Numbered from the stretch's first letter, positions 51,012 through 59,110 are shown. The stretch: DNA of 64,000 nucleotides from Pedobacter cryotolerans (GCF_005116475.1 NZ_SWBO01000004.1:62001-126000); one strand, 5' to 3'. Program-made: numbers and translations. Notes: generated by a model not told the origin, from the sequence alone.

Positions 51012-51959
51012 TTAGTTTATTTCGCTATCAATTAGATTTAATAAGCCAAGTTCAGCGAGGTATGCATTTACTTTTTTGATTGCTGCTGGTCTTTCGACTG
51101 TTTTAGGTGCATTTTTTTTAAGGAATGTTTCAGTCGTATAATCATCAACGCTTTTTCTGAAGCCTTCTTGCTTTTTTGGATCAGGATCAACACCTAGTAA
51201 GGTGCCAAGTAATTTTGCAAATCTAATATTACCCAATTCACCTCTGTGATTATCATATAAGACTTTAAATAAACCCAATTTGTGTAATAAAATTAATTTA
51301 TGAGTATTTGCCGTGATGTCATGATCAAATACAACCTCTTCGGTAGGGCTAATCAAACCTTTGGCATAGTCGACTATTTTATTTAACGTTTCAACCTCAA
51401 CCAATAAATGGATATAAAATGTGGTGAGTGCAGGATTATCAATACTTCTATTGGAGCGATCATGTAGTAGTTGCCTCCAAGGTTTTACAGGAATTTCTTT
51501 TTGAATTTCCACCCATGTATATTCCTTTGATTTCTCATCAAATAATAGATCTTCTTTTCTAGGGACGTAATGAGGGTGAGTGTTAGCGTACTTTAAGAAA
51601 TCATTTGCGAAACTTGACAGCCAAGAAGTAAGTCTAGTGAGATATAGATCTTTTTCTCGCTTTGTCTTTAATTCGAGCATATTAACATCTATCTCATTTA
51701 AAATTTCGTGTAAAATTATATGGTCTGGTAGATCGATTTCTGATATTTTAGTTCCCCATTCTATGAAAGTGTCAAATTCTGCATTGCCATCACCTAATTT
51801 GTAGTTGGTGGAATTTATTTCATCAATTATCTTCTTAGCATAAAAAATTTTATGTTCTACTTTTTTGATTCTATCAAACCACTTATCAAAATACAATCTT
51901 CGTTGAGCATCTGGAATTATATAATTCCAATCATTTAAGTCGCCTTTGTTATCCATCAT
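51012..51959 (-). CDS. Hypothetical protein coupled to the integrase
   Basis: 315 residues, helical, with no motif I can assign. N-terminal DAQRRLYFDKWFDRIKKVEHKIFYAKKIIDEIN, a middle rich in Trp and Leu (TRLTSWLSSFANDFLKYANTHPHYVPRKEDLLF), and the C-terminal block LGNIRFAKLLGTLLGVDPDPKKQEGFRKSVDDY. Its start follows the integrase stop by one base, so they form one unit. RteC-like regulators have similar size and position, but I do not see enough to claim this. Confidence 0.6.
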   Translation of the reverse strand: MMDNKGDLNDWNYIIPDAQRRLYFDKWFDRIKKVEHKIFYAKKIIDEINSTNYKLGDGNAEFDTFIEWGTKISEIDLPDHIILHEILNEIDVNMLELKTKREKDLYLTRLTSWLSSFANDFLKYANTHPHYVPRKEDLLFDEKSKEYTWVEIQKEIPVKPWRQLLHDRSNRSIDNPALTTFYIHLLVEVETLNKIVDYAKGLISPTEEVVFDHDITANTHKLILLHKLGLFKVLYDNHRGELGNIRFAKLLGTLLGVDPDPKKQEGFRKSVDDYTTETFLKKNAPKTVERPAAIKKVNAYLAELGLLNLIDSEIN

Positions 51960-51960
51960 C

Positions 51961-53241
51961 TTAACGGTTAAATTTTTTCATTTCTTCATCTTTAGTTGTA
52001 TCGGTAACATCATAATATTTATGGAATGCCTTTGATCCTTTTTCGTGACCAGTAATTGATTTTATGGTGCTCTCTTTCATTCCTAAAGTCATGGCAATGG
52101 TAATGTAGCTTTTGCGGCTGGTATGGCAGCTAATAAGCTTGTTCTTGGTTACTGTTTCCTTTACTATCTTGCCATTCCCTAATTTATGTGCTATTTCAAT
52201 TTTAGAATCTATTCCAGCAATTTCTGCAACTTCTTTTAATGCATCATTTGTTTTCTGGTTGCTGATTGATGGTATAGCATAAATGCTACCATCGTTTTTG
52301 TATTTGCTCAGTATGAGTTTCGACATGTCAGTATATGGAACTTTAATAGTCTGTGTTTCTCCGTTTTTCTGGTTGAAAAATTCAATTTGTTTTTCGTGGC
52401 AATTGTCTTTTTTTAATGCTGCAAGGTCACCGTATCTCATTCCGGTATTACAGCCCAACAAGAAAAAATCTCTAACTCGTTCAAGTGCCAGGCTAGGCAT
52501 AGGGGTGTAAGCGATCTTTATAACTTCATCATAAGTTAAATGGATAACTGTAATATCATTTGGTCTACCTGTTTTCACTCTTGGAGCTTCACTAATGTAT
52601 TTTCGATCGCGGCAGTAATTCATGAACCTACCCAATATTTGAAGAGCTTTAACCACCGTGTTGTTTAACCTACCATCCCTTAAGTGTTTTGAATATTCAG
52701 ATATGAAATCTTCATCAATTAAATTTAGATCAGTAGTATTCAATCTATCACCCATAAAATCCCGAAGGTGGTTGAGATTGGTTTGATTATTTCTAAATGA
52801 GTTATGCGTTAAATTATCCTGCACATATTGAAGGTACTCTGATATCCTATCACCAATTGATTGTTTTTTAATAACGTTAGCGCCTCGCCCCTTAAATCTT
52901 TTGTCAAGTTCTGCACGATACAGATCAACGCTTTGATCTACGCCAGAATTTATAAAATCAGTTTCGATAGAATAGGCGTGTCTGATTAATGCATCTAGTT
53001 TAGTTTTGGCCGCTGGTGCTTGTTGCCATTTATTATTCCATGGATATTTCAGGCCTTTTTTTCTTCTGCTTAAATCAGTGATACCAAAATTTACATGATA
53101 CTGAACCGGCATGCTAATTCCCGTGTAATACTGGATACGTTTTGAATTAACACTAAATAATAGGAGTATCGGAAAGTCGCCTTTGATGTCCCCGTCCATA
53201 GCTTCTTTTGGTGCCTGTAAATGTAGTTTAGGATTGATCAT
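51961..53241 (-). CDS. int: Tyrosine recombinase (integrase) of the element
   Basis: 426 residues of the Bacteroidota phage-integrase type. An N-terminal arm-binding-like region is followed by a SAM-like core-binding domain (SIGDRISEYLQYVQDNLTHNSFRNNQTNLNHL, about 127-158). The catalytic domain has the first Arg in NTGMRYGDLAAL near 269, H-x-x-R in SCHTSRKSYIT near 373-376, GHEKGSKAFHKYYDV and the nucleophile Tyr around 411. All catalytic residues appear present. It lies 160 bases from the right att core. Expected to catalyse insertion into tRNA-Leu(GAG) and, with a directionality factor, excision. Confidence 0.93.
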   Translation of the reverse strand: MINPKLHLQAPKEAMDGDIKGDFPILLLFSVNSKRIQYYTGISMPVQYHVNFGITDLSRRKKGLKYPWNNKWQQAPAAKTKLDALIRHAYSIETDFINSGVDQSVDLYRAELDKRFKGRGANVIKKQSIGDRISEYLQYVQDNLTHNSFRNNQTNLNHLRDFMGDRLNTTDLNLIDEDFISEYSKHLRDGRLNNTVVKALQILGRFMNYCRDRKYISEAPRVKTGRPNDITVIHLTYDEVIKIAYTPMPSLALERVRDFFLLGCNTGMRYGDLAALKKDNCHEKQIEFFNQKNGETQTIKVPYTDMSKLILSKYKNDGSIYAIPSISNQKTNDALKEVAEIAGIDSKIEIAHKLGNGKIVKETVTKNKLISCHTSRKSYITIAMTLGMKESTIKSITGHEKGSKAFHKYYDVTDTTKDEEMKKFNR

Positions 53242-53247
53242 ATCGGA

Positions 53248-53275
53248 AATTGTATATACAAATATATATACAATT
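53248..53275. promoter_or_regulatory. Palindrome before integrase start
   Basis: AATTGTATATA-CAAATA-TATATACAATT, perfect 11-bp arms, ending 6 bases from the integrase ATG. It could be an operator or an integrase arm-type site. A similar TTGTATAT palindrome lies at the left end (32108). Confidence 0.5.
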
Positions 53276-53401
53276 AACTGTATATTCTAATTATTTCTAA
53301 GTATTTTAAAGTATTCCTAAAAGTGATTTAATTATCTTTAATAGCTGATTTTGAGCCTATTATTTATCATTTTAAATGCATTGTTATGTATATTTATGTA
53401 C

Positions 53402-53416
53402 TCTCCTCTTGGGTAC
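53402..53416. repeat. Right attachment site (att core)
   Basis: TCTCCTCTTGGGTAC, identical to the tRNA-Leu(GAG) 3' end at 32043-32057. Confidence 0.85.
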
Positions 53417-53445
53417 AGTTCTAAGTATTCCTGCTTAGGGCATAA

Positions 53446-53481
53446 ACCGGACTTTGAACATAAAAAAGTCCGGTTTTTTAT
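53446..53481 (+). terminator. Terminator just outside the element
   Basis: AACCGGACTTT ... AAAGTCCGGTT stem followed by TTTTTAT. Probably the original terminator of tRNA-Leu(GAG) before integration. Confidence 0.7.
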
Positions 53482-53513
53482 GTTCAAATCGACCTTTAGT
53501 GCTATCTCAGCCT

Positions 53514-53532
53514 TGTTCAAAGTATTCCTGCT
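53514..53532. repeat. 19-bp direct repeat, left copy
   Basis: TGTTCAAAGTATTCCTGCT, identical to 56546-56564. A 14-bp related copy is at 53422-53435. Confidence 0.75.
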
Positions 53533-53620
53533 AAAGGCTTTTACAATTAAGGGGGAATAGAAGATTAACTTTGAACTCAGGTTAAAAGTTTTATATTTCA
53601 ATAGAGTTAACTGAAATAAC

Positions 53621-53655
53621 GTGCTCATCTCAATTATTAGATGAGCACTTTATTT
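53621..53655 (+). terminator. Terminator before Crp-type gene
   Basis: Perfect 10-bp stem GTGCTCATCT/AGATGAGCAC with an 8-base loop, then TTTATTTTTT. No plus-strand gene precedes it in this gap, suggesting that an upstream gene was lost. Confidence 0.75.
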
Positions 53656-53674
53656 TTTAGTTTTATAGAAATTA

Positions 53675-54262
53675 ATGAACATGTTTGAAACCCTATTAAC
53701 CTACATAAAACGCCATAGCGAATCGTCACTTTCGGATGAAGATATAATGCTTATCAAAAAATCATTCTTGTTTAAAAGCTTAAAGAAAAAAGAACTTTTT
53801 TTGGAACAGGGCAAAGTCTGCCAATACACAGGGTTTATCATAAAGGGGGCAACTCGACAGTTCAGCATCGATGCAAGCGGTATAGAACATGTTATCCAGC
53901 TTTCTATCGAGAACTGGTGGTCTGTAGATCGGGAAAGCTTTCTGATGAAAGCCCCCTCGGTTTATAATATAGAAGCCTGGGAGGATACCGATTTATTGGT
54001 TTTAAGTTTAGAAAACCTCGAACGTATCCATTCAATCCCGGCCATTAAGGAAATGTTCTGGCAAATGAACCAGAGCAATTTCATCGCCTCACAAAAAAGA
54101 TTGAATTATTCCATTTCATTGCCAGCATTGGAAAGGTATGAAGAATTTCTAAAACACTATCCTGAGTTTGTACAACGTTTCCCCCAGCATACCATCGCAT
54201 CTTATCTCGGCATTAGTAAAGAAACGCTGAGCCGTGTCAGAAATAAATATGTACATAAGTAA
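53675..54262 (+). CDS. Crp/Fnr-family transcription regulator
   Basis: 195 residues: a cyclic-nucleotide-binding-like jelly roll (ELFLEQGKVCQYTGFIIKGATRQFSIDASGIEHVIQL) and a C-terminal HTH (IASYLGISKETLSRVRNKY) that binds DNA. The cNMP-binding arginine signature is not kept, so the ligand is uncertain, as is usual for this Bacteroidota subgroup. Starting MNMFETLL or MFETLL (53681). It is the first gene of a four-gene module whose more GC-rich codons differ from its neighbours; it may control the hydrolase gene 147 bases downstream. Confidence 0.88.
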   Translation: MNMFETLLTYIKRHSESSLSDEDIMLIKKSFLFKSLKKKELFLEQGKVCQYTGFIIKGATRQFSIDASGIEHVIQLSIENWWSVDRESFLMKAPSVYNIEAWEDTDLLVLSLENLERIHSIPAIKEMFWQMNQSNFIASQKRLNYSISLPALERYEEFLKHYPEFVQRFPQHTIASYLGISKETLSRVRNKYVHK

Positions 54263-54409
54263 TTGAGTACTGTAATAGGTGCCTATAGCATAATAACGGT
54301 AAGTACGATATTGACAAATGTCATCGTTCCAACCTGTTCGGTTAGTGTAATTTTGTTTCATCAAATCAGTTAAAGGGATTTTTAAACAACAATTAACACT
54401 TAATAAAAA

Positions 54410-55012
54410 ATGAAACAATTTAAAAGCGACGATACCATCATGTTATTGGTGGATCATCAAACAGGAACCTTAAACTTTGCTGCTAACAGACCTCACGAAA
54501 TGATCATCAGCAGAACCAGGGCGTTGGCTCGTTTAGCTAAAGCACTTAATATCCCGGTAGTGTTAACCAGCAGCCAGGAAGACCAGGCACAAGGACCATT
54601 ATTGGAAGATTTAAAGAGTCTTCTTCCCGAAGAATTTGAGGCTAGGGTAAAAAGAGCGGGTATTACCAATGCATGGGATGATGAAAATTACAAGTCGGCA
54701 GTGTTGAAAGCGGCTAATGGTAAGAAAAATATCATCATGGCAGGCTTAACCAATGATGTTTGTATCGTCTGGCCTTCGATATCAATGGTGGCCGATGGTT
54801 TTGATGTGCAGGTAGTTATCGATGCCGGAGGATCTCCATCGCAAATTGCTGATGATATCGCGCAACAAACCTGGGAAGGACAGGGCGTCAGAACAACAAC
54901 CATTAACCAATTGATTTCTGAGTTGGTACACAACTGGGCTACAGAGGAAGGTCAGCGTGTTTTTCCAATTCTTTTTGAAGAGGTAATGTCCAAAGTTGGT
55001 CAGTTTTCATAA
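54410..55012 (+). CDS. Isochorismatase-family cysteine hydrolase
   Basis: 200 residues of the YcaC-like branch. MLLVDHQTGTLNF carries the catalytic aspartate. KRAGITNAWDDENYKSAV lies in the middle, and the nucleophile is the cysteine of AGLTNDVCIVWPSISMV (about 114-130). Family members hydrolyse small amide or ether bonds; the substrate is not known. The C-terminal tail EEGQRVFPILFEEVMSK is typical. First structural gene of the hydrolase-pirin-cupin row. Confidence 0.87.
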   Translation: MKQFKSDDTIMLLVDHQTGTLNFAANRPHEMIISRTRALARLAKALNIPVVLTSSQEDQAQGPLLEDLKSLLPEEFEARVKRAGITNAWDDENYKSAVLKAANGKKNIIMAGLTNDVCIVWPSISMVADGFDVQVVIDAGGSPSQIADDIAQQTWEGQGVRTTTINQLISELVHNWATEEGQRVFPILFEEVMSKVGQFS

Positions 55013-55036
55013 TTAATAACACAACAAAGTCCGACG

Positions 55037-55810
55037 ATGGATATCCATTGCCGGATTTTTTTAAAAGACAATATCGTGTTGAAAAAAATAAACAGTGATA
55101 GATTTTTGGGCCGTGGGCCAATAAAAATCTTATACCCAGGTATAGGTATATCAGATAACGATACTGGAATCGGAAGTATCGGCAGAATCGATCATCCCGA
55201 AATACACGGCAACACCGTAATTTCGATGCACCCGCACATCAATGATGAGATACTTTCCTATTTCCGTACAGGTAAAGCCGAACATAGCGATTCGGAAGGT
55301 TTTGTTAAAATAATCGGCAAAAAAACATTGATGTTGATGAAGGCTGGAAGCTCGTTTTTCCATGAGGAAAAGATTATTGGTGAAGGCGAGCCTCTGGAAG
55401 GGTTACAAATTTTCATCCGCCCAGGAAAAAAAGATCTTAAACCTGAGGTAGTATTTTTAGATTTGGAGAACCTGCACAGCGAAAATAGCTGGCGTTTGTT
55501 CGGGTCTCCTAATGCTGAAACTACCTTTCAGTTTGGTAGCCAGACCTGGCTTTATGATATGAAGTTGTTGAAGGGAAATGAGGCCCAGCTTCCGCAGTTG
55601 CCAAAAGAAAAGCTTACCGTATTATTATATGTTTTTCAAGGGTCGGTAATGGTTAATGGGGAGATTGACTTGAGCAAAAAAGATAGCCTGCTTATCCAAG
55701 ACGAACCTATTGGCATAACAGCGTCGGAAGATGCCGAATTGGTACTTTTTGTAACCGATGAAAACGGAGAGATTTATAAAGGTGGCATGTACAGCGGAAA
55801 TCAAATGTAA
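55037..55810 (+). CDS. Pirin family protein
   Basis: About 250 residues forming two cupin halves. The N-terminal metal site is in GNTVISMHPHINDEILSYFRTGKAEHSDS. Then come PLEGLQIFIRPGKKDLKP and a C-terminal barrel. Pirins bind iron or other metals and some act as quercetinases; here no activity is assigned. The ATG at 55037 may be too early: a GTG at 55076 (VLKKINSDRFLGRG) fits the family start better. Ends one base before the cupin gene. Confidence 0.85.
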   Translation: MDIHCRIFLKDNIVLKKINSDRFLGRGPIKILYPGIGISDNDTGIGSIGRIDHPEIHGNTVISMHPHINDEILSYFRTGKAEHSDSEGFVKIIGKKTLMLMKAGSSFFHEEKIIGEGEPLEGLQIFIRPGKKDLKPEVVFLDLENLHSENSWRLFGSPNAETTFQFGSQTWLYDMKLLKGNEAQLPQLPKEKLTVLLYVFQGSVMVNGEIDLSKKDSLLIQDEPIGITASEDAELVLFVTDENGEIYKGGMYSGNQM

Positions 55811-55811
55811 A

Positions 55812-56303
55812 ATGGATTCAAGTGTAAAGATTATTAGCCCTGAAACCGGTAGCAGATTGGGCGTTGCCGGAGGAAATTACAGGATCATAATTTCCGGAGA
55901 GCAAACCAATGGGAATTATGCAGTTATCGAGATGGTTGTTCCACCGGGTGGTGGGCCGCCACCTCATGCCCATCCCGATACCCAGGAAATGTTTCATGTT
56001 TTGGAGGGAGAAATAGAATTTAAAACTGAAACCGGTAAGCATACTGTTACCGAAAATGGCTTTGTGAATATTCCTCTCGGTGGAGCAGTGCATTGTTTCA
56101 AAAATAACTCAACAGCAAATGTCAGGTTGCTTTGTACGGTTATACCCGCCGGTCTGGAAAAACTTTTCGAAGAGATTGGTACACCTGTTCTTTCGGGAGA
56201 GATGCTGCCGTCGCCAGAACTAACACCTGAAAGAAAGGCATTCTTAAAAGAAATTGATATTAAATACAATCAGAAAACGTATCCTCCAGACTTTCTCGGC
56301 TAA
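55812..56303 (+). CDS. Cupin domain protein
   Basis: 163 residues with one cupin barrel: motif 1 GGGPPPHAHPDTQEMFHVLEGEIEF (His/His/Glu metal ligands) and motif 2 NIPLGGAVHCFKNNS. The ATG at 55812 follows the pirin stop by one base. The longer frame back to 55758 reads through the pirin 3' end and is not believable. A small metal-dependent dioxygenase or binding protein, cotranscribed with pirin. Confidence 0.87.
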   Translation: MDSSVKIISPETGSRLGVAGGNYRIIISGEQTNGNYAVIEMVVPPGGGPPPHAHPDTQEMFHVLEGEIEFKTETGKHTVTENGFVNIPLGGAVHCFKNNSTANVRLLCTVIPAGLEKLFEEIGTPVLSGEMLPSPELTPERKAFLKEIDIKYNQKTYPPDFLG

Positions 56304-56478
56304 GGAGCAACATCGAATAAGCACTTGGACACAAACTAAAAACAATCATTTTATCTAACGTTCAATTTTTTCAATAAAAAAGCAAAACTATTCTCTTTAA
56401 TACTTGCCAACTTTTTTGTTCTAACATAATCTGGTCAAGGTATCCTTGATGAAAAAATGAAAAATTTTCATGCTCTTT
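56304..56478. other. Gap after cupin gene
   Basis: AT-rich, no gene. An imperfect stem AAAATGAAAAATTTTCAT near 56453-56470 is the only structure seen. Confidence 0.4.
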
Positions 56479-56622
56479 TTATATGAATCCTTTTCGTTCC
56501 AAATCCTCAATTATGGGTTCAATAAGCAATAAAAAGCGATTCAAATGTTCAAAGTATTCCTGCTGATCGGTACAAAACTTCTTGATAATTAATTTGGGTG
56601 AGGTTATAAGTCTCTTAGTCAA
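56479..56622 (-). pseudogene. Possible C-terminal remnant of a lost gene
   Basis: Directly after the stop of the GlxA-type gene, and in the same frame, 47 codons stay open to a TAA at 56479. The translation reads like a real helical C-terminus: IIKKFCTDQQEYFEHLNRF then LLLIEPIIEDLERKGFI. It has no start codon except TTG and does not belong to the AraC fold. The right 19-bp repeat lies inside it and encodes QEYFE. It may be what is left of a gene cut by insertion or deletion; a chance open frame is possible. Confidence 0.35.
56546..56564. repeat. 19-bp direct repeat, right copy
   Basis: TGTTCAAAGTATTCCTGCT, identical to 53514-53532; together they bracket the Crp-hydrolase-pirin-cupin genes. 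Confidence 0.75.
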
Positions 56623-57591
56623 TCACCTTACCTGAAATTTATCTCTATACTGAGTTGGTGTCATCCCAACGTTTTTCTTAAAAATTTTCCTAAAAGCCTT
56701 GGGATCATTGTAGCCAGAATTATAAATTACCTCTGTCATTTGTTTATTGGTGTTTTCCAAAAGCTTTTTGGCTGCTTCTACCCGAGTTTGCTGTAGGTAT
56801 TCGATAGGTGTTATGCCAGTAATCAGTTTAAATCGTCTAACAATATTTCTTCTACTTGCGGGTATATCTTTAATCAATTCTTCAATGGTGGCTGCATCAT
56901 GATAATTGGCTTCTATTTTATCTTGTGCAATGGCTACCAAATCATCTGTATGGTTTCTAGAAGGTTGAAAGGTGCTAAAATATGATTGCTTATCTCGATC
57001 CATGTCTATGGCAAAAATTTTGGCTATTTTAATTGCCATTTCTTTGCCGCAAAATTCTTGTATTAAATGTAATAACAAATGAAATGATGAAGTTGCACCT
57101 CCGCTTGTATATAATCTACCATCTTGTGTTACAGTTTTATCAACCCTAAGTTTTACTTGCGGAAAAGCATTTGCAAATCCATTACCGGCATCAACATGGG
57201 TGGTAGCGATTTTTCCATTTAACAAACCGCTTGCACCAAGTAAAAAAGCACCTGTACAAAATGTGGCAATGCCAGCTCCTTGCTGATATTGTTTAATAAT
57301 ATTTGGTATACATGCCGCATTCTCTTTTACAGTTTGCTGCATATTATCAGTAGTAAAAGCTGGTATTAGCACTAAGTCCATTTGCTCGGCTTTATTAATC
57401 GATTGTATTTGATATCCAAAAGCTTCACTTTGTTGCAGTACAAAATCTTCATTCGCCATTAAACTAATTGAAAAAGGTTCTGGTAATTTTGTTGTTCTGT
57501 AAGTTTTATTTACCGTTTCAAAAACATCTAAAATTGCAGCTACGCTTAGTAGTTTATAATTTTTGCTCAATAAAATGGCTATTTTTCTCAT
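56623..57591 (-). CDS. GlxA-type transcription regulator (DJ-1/PfpI + AraC)
   Basis: 322 residues. A DJ-1/PfpI-like N-terminal domain (about 1-175) has the cysteine elbow ATFCTGAFLLGASGLL near 108-123 and a HVDAGNGF segment. The AraC/XylS DNA-binding domain is at about 230-320, ending with NSGYNDPKAFRKIFKKNVGMTPTQYRDKF. Such proteins activate genes in response to unknown small molecules. It is divergent from the DinB-like gene across 124 bases and may control it. Confidence 0.9.
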   Translation of the reverse strand: MRKIAILLSKNYKLLSVAAILDVFETVNKTYRTTKLPEPFSISLMANEDFVLQQSEAFGYQIQSINKAEQMDLVLIPAFTTDNMQQTVKENAACIPNIIKQYQQGAGIATFCTGAFLLGASGLLNGKIATTHVDAGNGFANAFPQVKLRVDKTVTQDGRLYTSGGATSSFHLLLHLIQEFCGKEMAIKIAKIFAIDMDRDKQSYFSTFQPSRNHTDDLVAIAQDKIEANYHDAATIEELIKDIPASRRNIVRRFKLITGITPIEYLQQTRVEAAKKLLENTNKQMTEVIYNSGYNDPKAFRKIFKKNVGMTPTQYRDKFQVR

Positions 57592-57715
57592 GCGTTAAAT
57601 TTTTGTTAGTATAAATATATTAAAGTTTGTCTTAAATGCCCCTAAGTATTGACTTTAATGATAGTTATTATCATCAAATAGTTGATGTACATTAGCATAA
57701 CCAAAAATTAAGCAC

Positions 57716-58210
57716 ATGGAAATTAAACCAATTAGCAACCGAATGTATGGATTGATCATACTTTTTGATATGCATACCCAATATTTTAAAAATGCCATTA
57801 ACGGAATTAGTGATGATGACGCACATGAGCGATTAAATACAAATGCAAATCACGTTGCTTGGTTAGCAGGGAGTTTAGTTCAAGAAAGATATGAACTGGC
57901 TAATATTTTCGGATTGGAATTAAAGTCTGCGGCTGATGAATTGTTTAATGAACATAAGGGTATTCAGGATTTAGATAGATATCCAGCATTGGCTGAATAT
58001 GAAAATGATTGGGAAAAAATTACACCACTTTTAAGGGAAAGGTTATTGAACGCCACAGATGTAGAGTTAGATAAAATTTTAACTTATCCAGAAATGAGCT
58101 TTTCAGTTTTTGAGATGACTTCTTTTGATATTTATCTTTAAGCAAACTGCATCGGTCAAATTGCTTTGTGGAGAAGATTATTGGGTTATGAACCCATGAA
58201 GTATATGTAA
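57716..58210 (+). pseudogene. DinB-family protein gene with internal stop
   Basis: The first frame ends with TAA at 58139-58141 after FDIYL, and the same frame continues without shift as ANCIGQIALWRRLLGYEPMKYM to a second TAA at 58208. That C-terminal segment is the normal last helix of DinB-like four-helix proteins (H-x-GQ...LWRRLLGY), so the intact gene was about 164 residues. The break lies where a H-E pair would be expected (CTTTAA). Earlier parts, RLNTNANHVAWLAGSLVQERYELANIFGLEL, are preserved. Either a nonsense mutation or a sequencing error. Confidence 0.75.
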
Positions 58211-58231
58211 AATCAAATCAAATATAAAATT

Positions 58232-58696
58232 ATGTTAGTTAATCCGTATTTAAACTTTAATGGTAATACCGAAGAAGTTTTCAATTTTTACAAATCAGTT
58301 TTTGGTGGCGAGTTTGCAGCCATAATGCGCTATAAAGACTTGCCAGCTGGCGAAAATTTAGAAGATGGCTGTGCAGAAGGAGTTAAAAACGAAGATGGAG
58401 ATAAAATTATGCACATCGCTTTAAATATTGGCTCAACAATATTAATGGGTACTGATGTGCCGGCAAATATGGAAGCTGTGAAATTCGGTACAAATTTATC
58501 GCTTTGCATTAGCACTGATAATAGAGCAGCTGCTGATGAATTTTTTGCAGGTTTAAGCAAGGACGGTACAGTAGAAATGCCCATGCAAGATACTTTTTGG
58601 GGCGATTATTATGGCATGTTAACCGATAAGTATGCCACACAGTGGATGATTAGTTTTAACGCAGCATTTCAAGGCAAAAACGAACCATCAAAATAG
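58232..58696 (+). CDS. PhnB-like VOC-family protein
   Basis: 154 residues of the glyoxalase/PhnB-like fold: MLVNPYLNFNGNTEEVFNFYKSVFGGEF at the start and GTVEMPMQDTFWGDYYGMLTDKYATQWMISF at the end are typical. Members lack the usual glyoxalase metal set and their substrates are not known. It follows the DinB-like gene after 21 bases, a pairing often seen in this phylum. Confidence 0.88.
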   Translation: MLVNPYLNFNGNTEEVFNFYKSVFGGEFAAIMRYKDLPAGENLEDGCAEGVKNEDGDKIMHIALNIGSTILMGTDVPANMEAVKFGTNLSLCISTDNRAAADEFFAGLSKDGTVEMPMQDTFWGDYYGMLTDKYATQWMISFNAAFQGKNEPSK

Positions 58697-58772
58697 CGAT
58701 TAATATTGTAACAATTTTGTCTATCAGCTATTTAAATGCTATATTGCTGATAGACATTCAAAAATTAATGCC

Positions 58773-59021
58773 ATGGTTGAAGTTTTTAAAACTAATGTTT
58801 CTACTGCTGAAGATGCAAAAGGGATAATTGATATCATAGAAAAAAACTTTAATTTTTATCAAGTAAACTTCGATCTCGATGATTGTGATCGCATCTTAAG
58901 AGTTAAATCTATAACTGGAGATATAGCAGCTGATCAAATAATTTATTTATTGAAGCAAAAGGGCTTTAAATCAACTGTTTTGCTTGATGATTTTGCTCCT
59001 GAAGTTGATCAAATTCTTTAA
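58773..59021 (+). CDS. Small HMA-like protein
   Basis: 82 residues: KTNVSTAEDAKGIIDIIEKNFNFYQVNFDLDDCDRILRVKSITGDIAADQIIYLLKQKGFKS. The order beta-alpha-beta-beta-alpha resembles a ferredoxin-like/HMA fold, but the metal-binding C-x2-C is absent. Stand-alone gene; role unknown. Confidence 0.7.
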   Translation: MVEVFKTNVSTAEDAKGIIDIIEKNFNFYQVNFDLDDCDRILRVKSITGDIAADQIIYLLKQKGFKSTVLLDDFAPEVDQIL

Positions 59022-59110
59022 AATACTAATGTCATTTTATTTATTTGGCTTAAATGAGATTTCATTATTAAAAGCCTTTTACTACCTTTAAATACATTAA
59101 ACCTATTTGT

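Larger units (their letters stand above)
32043..53416. mobile_element. 21.4-kb integrated phage-derived element in tRNA-Leu(GAG)
   Basis: Bounded by a perfect 15-bp direct repeat, the left copy overlapping the tRNA 3' end. A tyrosine recombinase gene lies next to the right end. Inside are excisionase-like HTH genes, a Prim-Pol/DUF3987 protein, terminase subunits, a tape measure protein and many small hypotheticals. Most genes are on the minus strand, with plus-strand cargo at 34.4 and 41.7-43.6 kb. I see no portal, major capsid, head protease, tail tube, lysis or conjugation genes. Either a reduced prophage or a phage satellite; the sequence alone does not decide. Confidence 0.85.
53417..53674. 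other. Gap between att site and Crp-type gene
   Basis: No convincing gene. It holds TAAGTATTCCTGCT (53422-53435), a strong hairpin with T-run (53446), the first 19-bp direct repeat (53514) and a terminator (53621). Confidence 0.55.

Noticed and set aside
53338..53628. 96-codon minus-strand open frame running over the right att core
   Set aside because: It crosses the att core and two strong hairpins with T-runs and has no coherent protein pattern; more likely a chance frame in AT-rich DNA.
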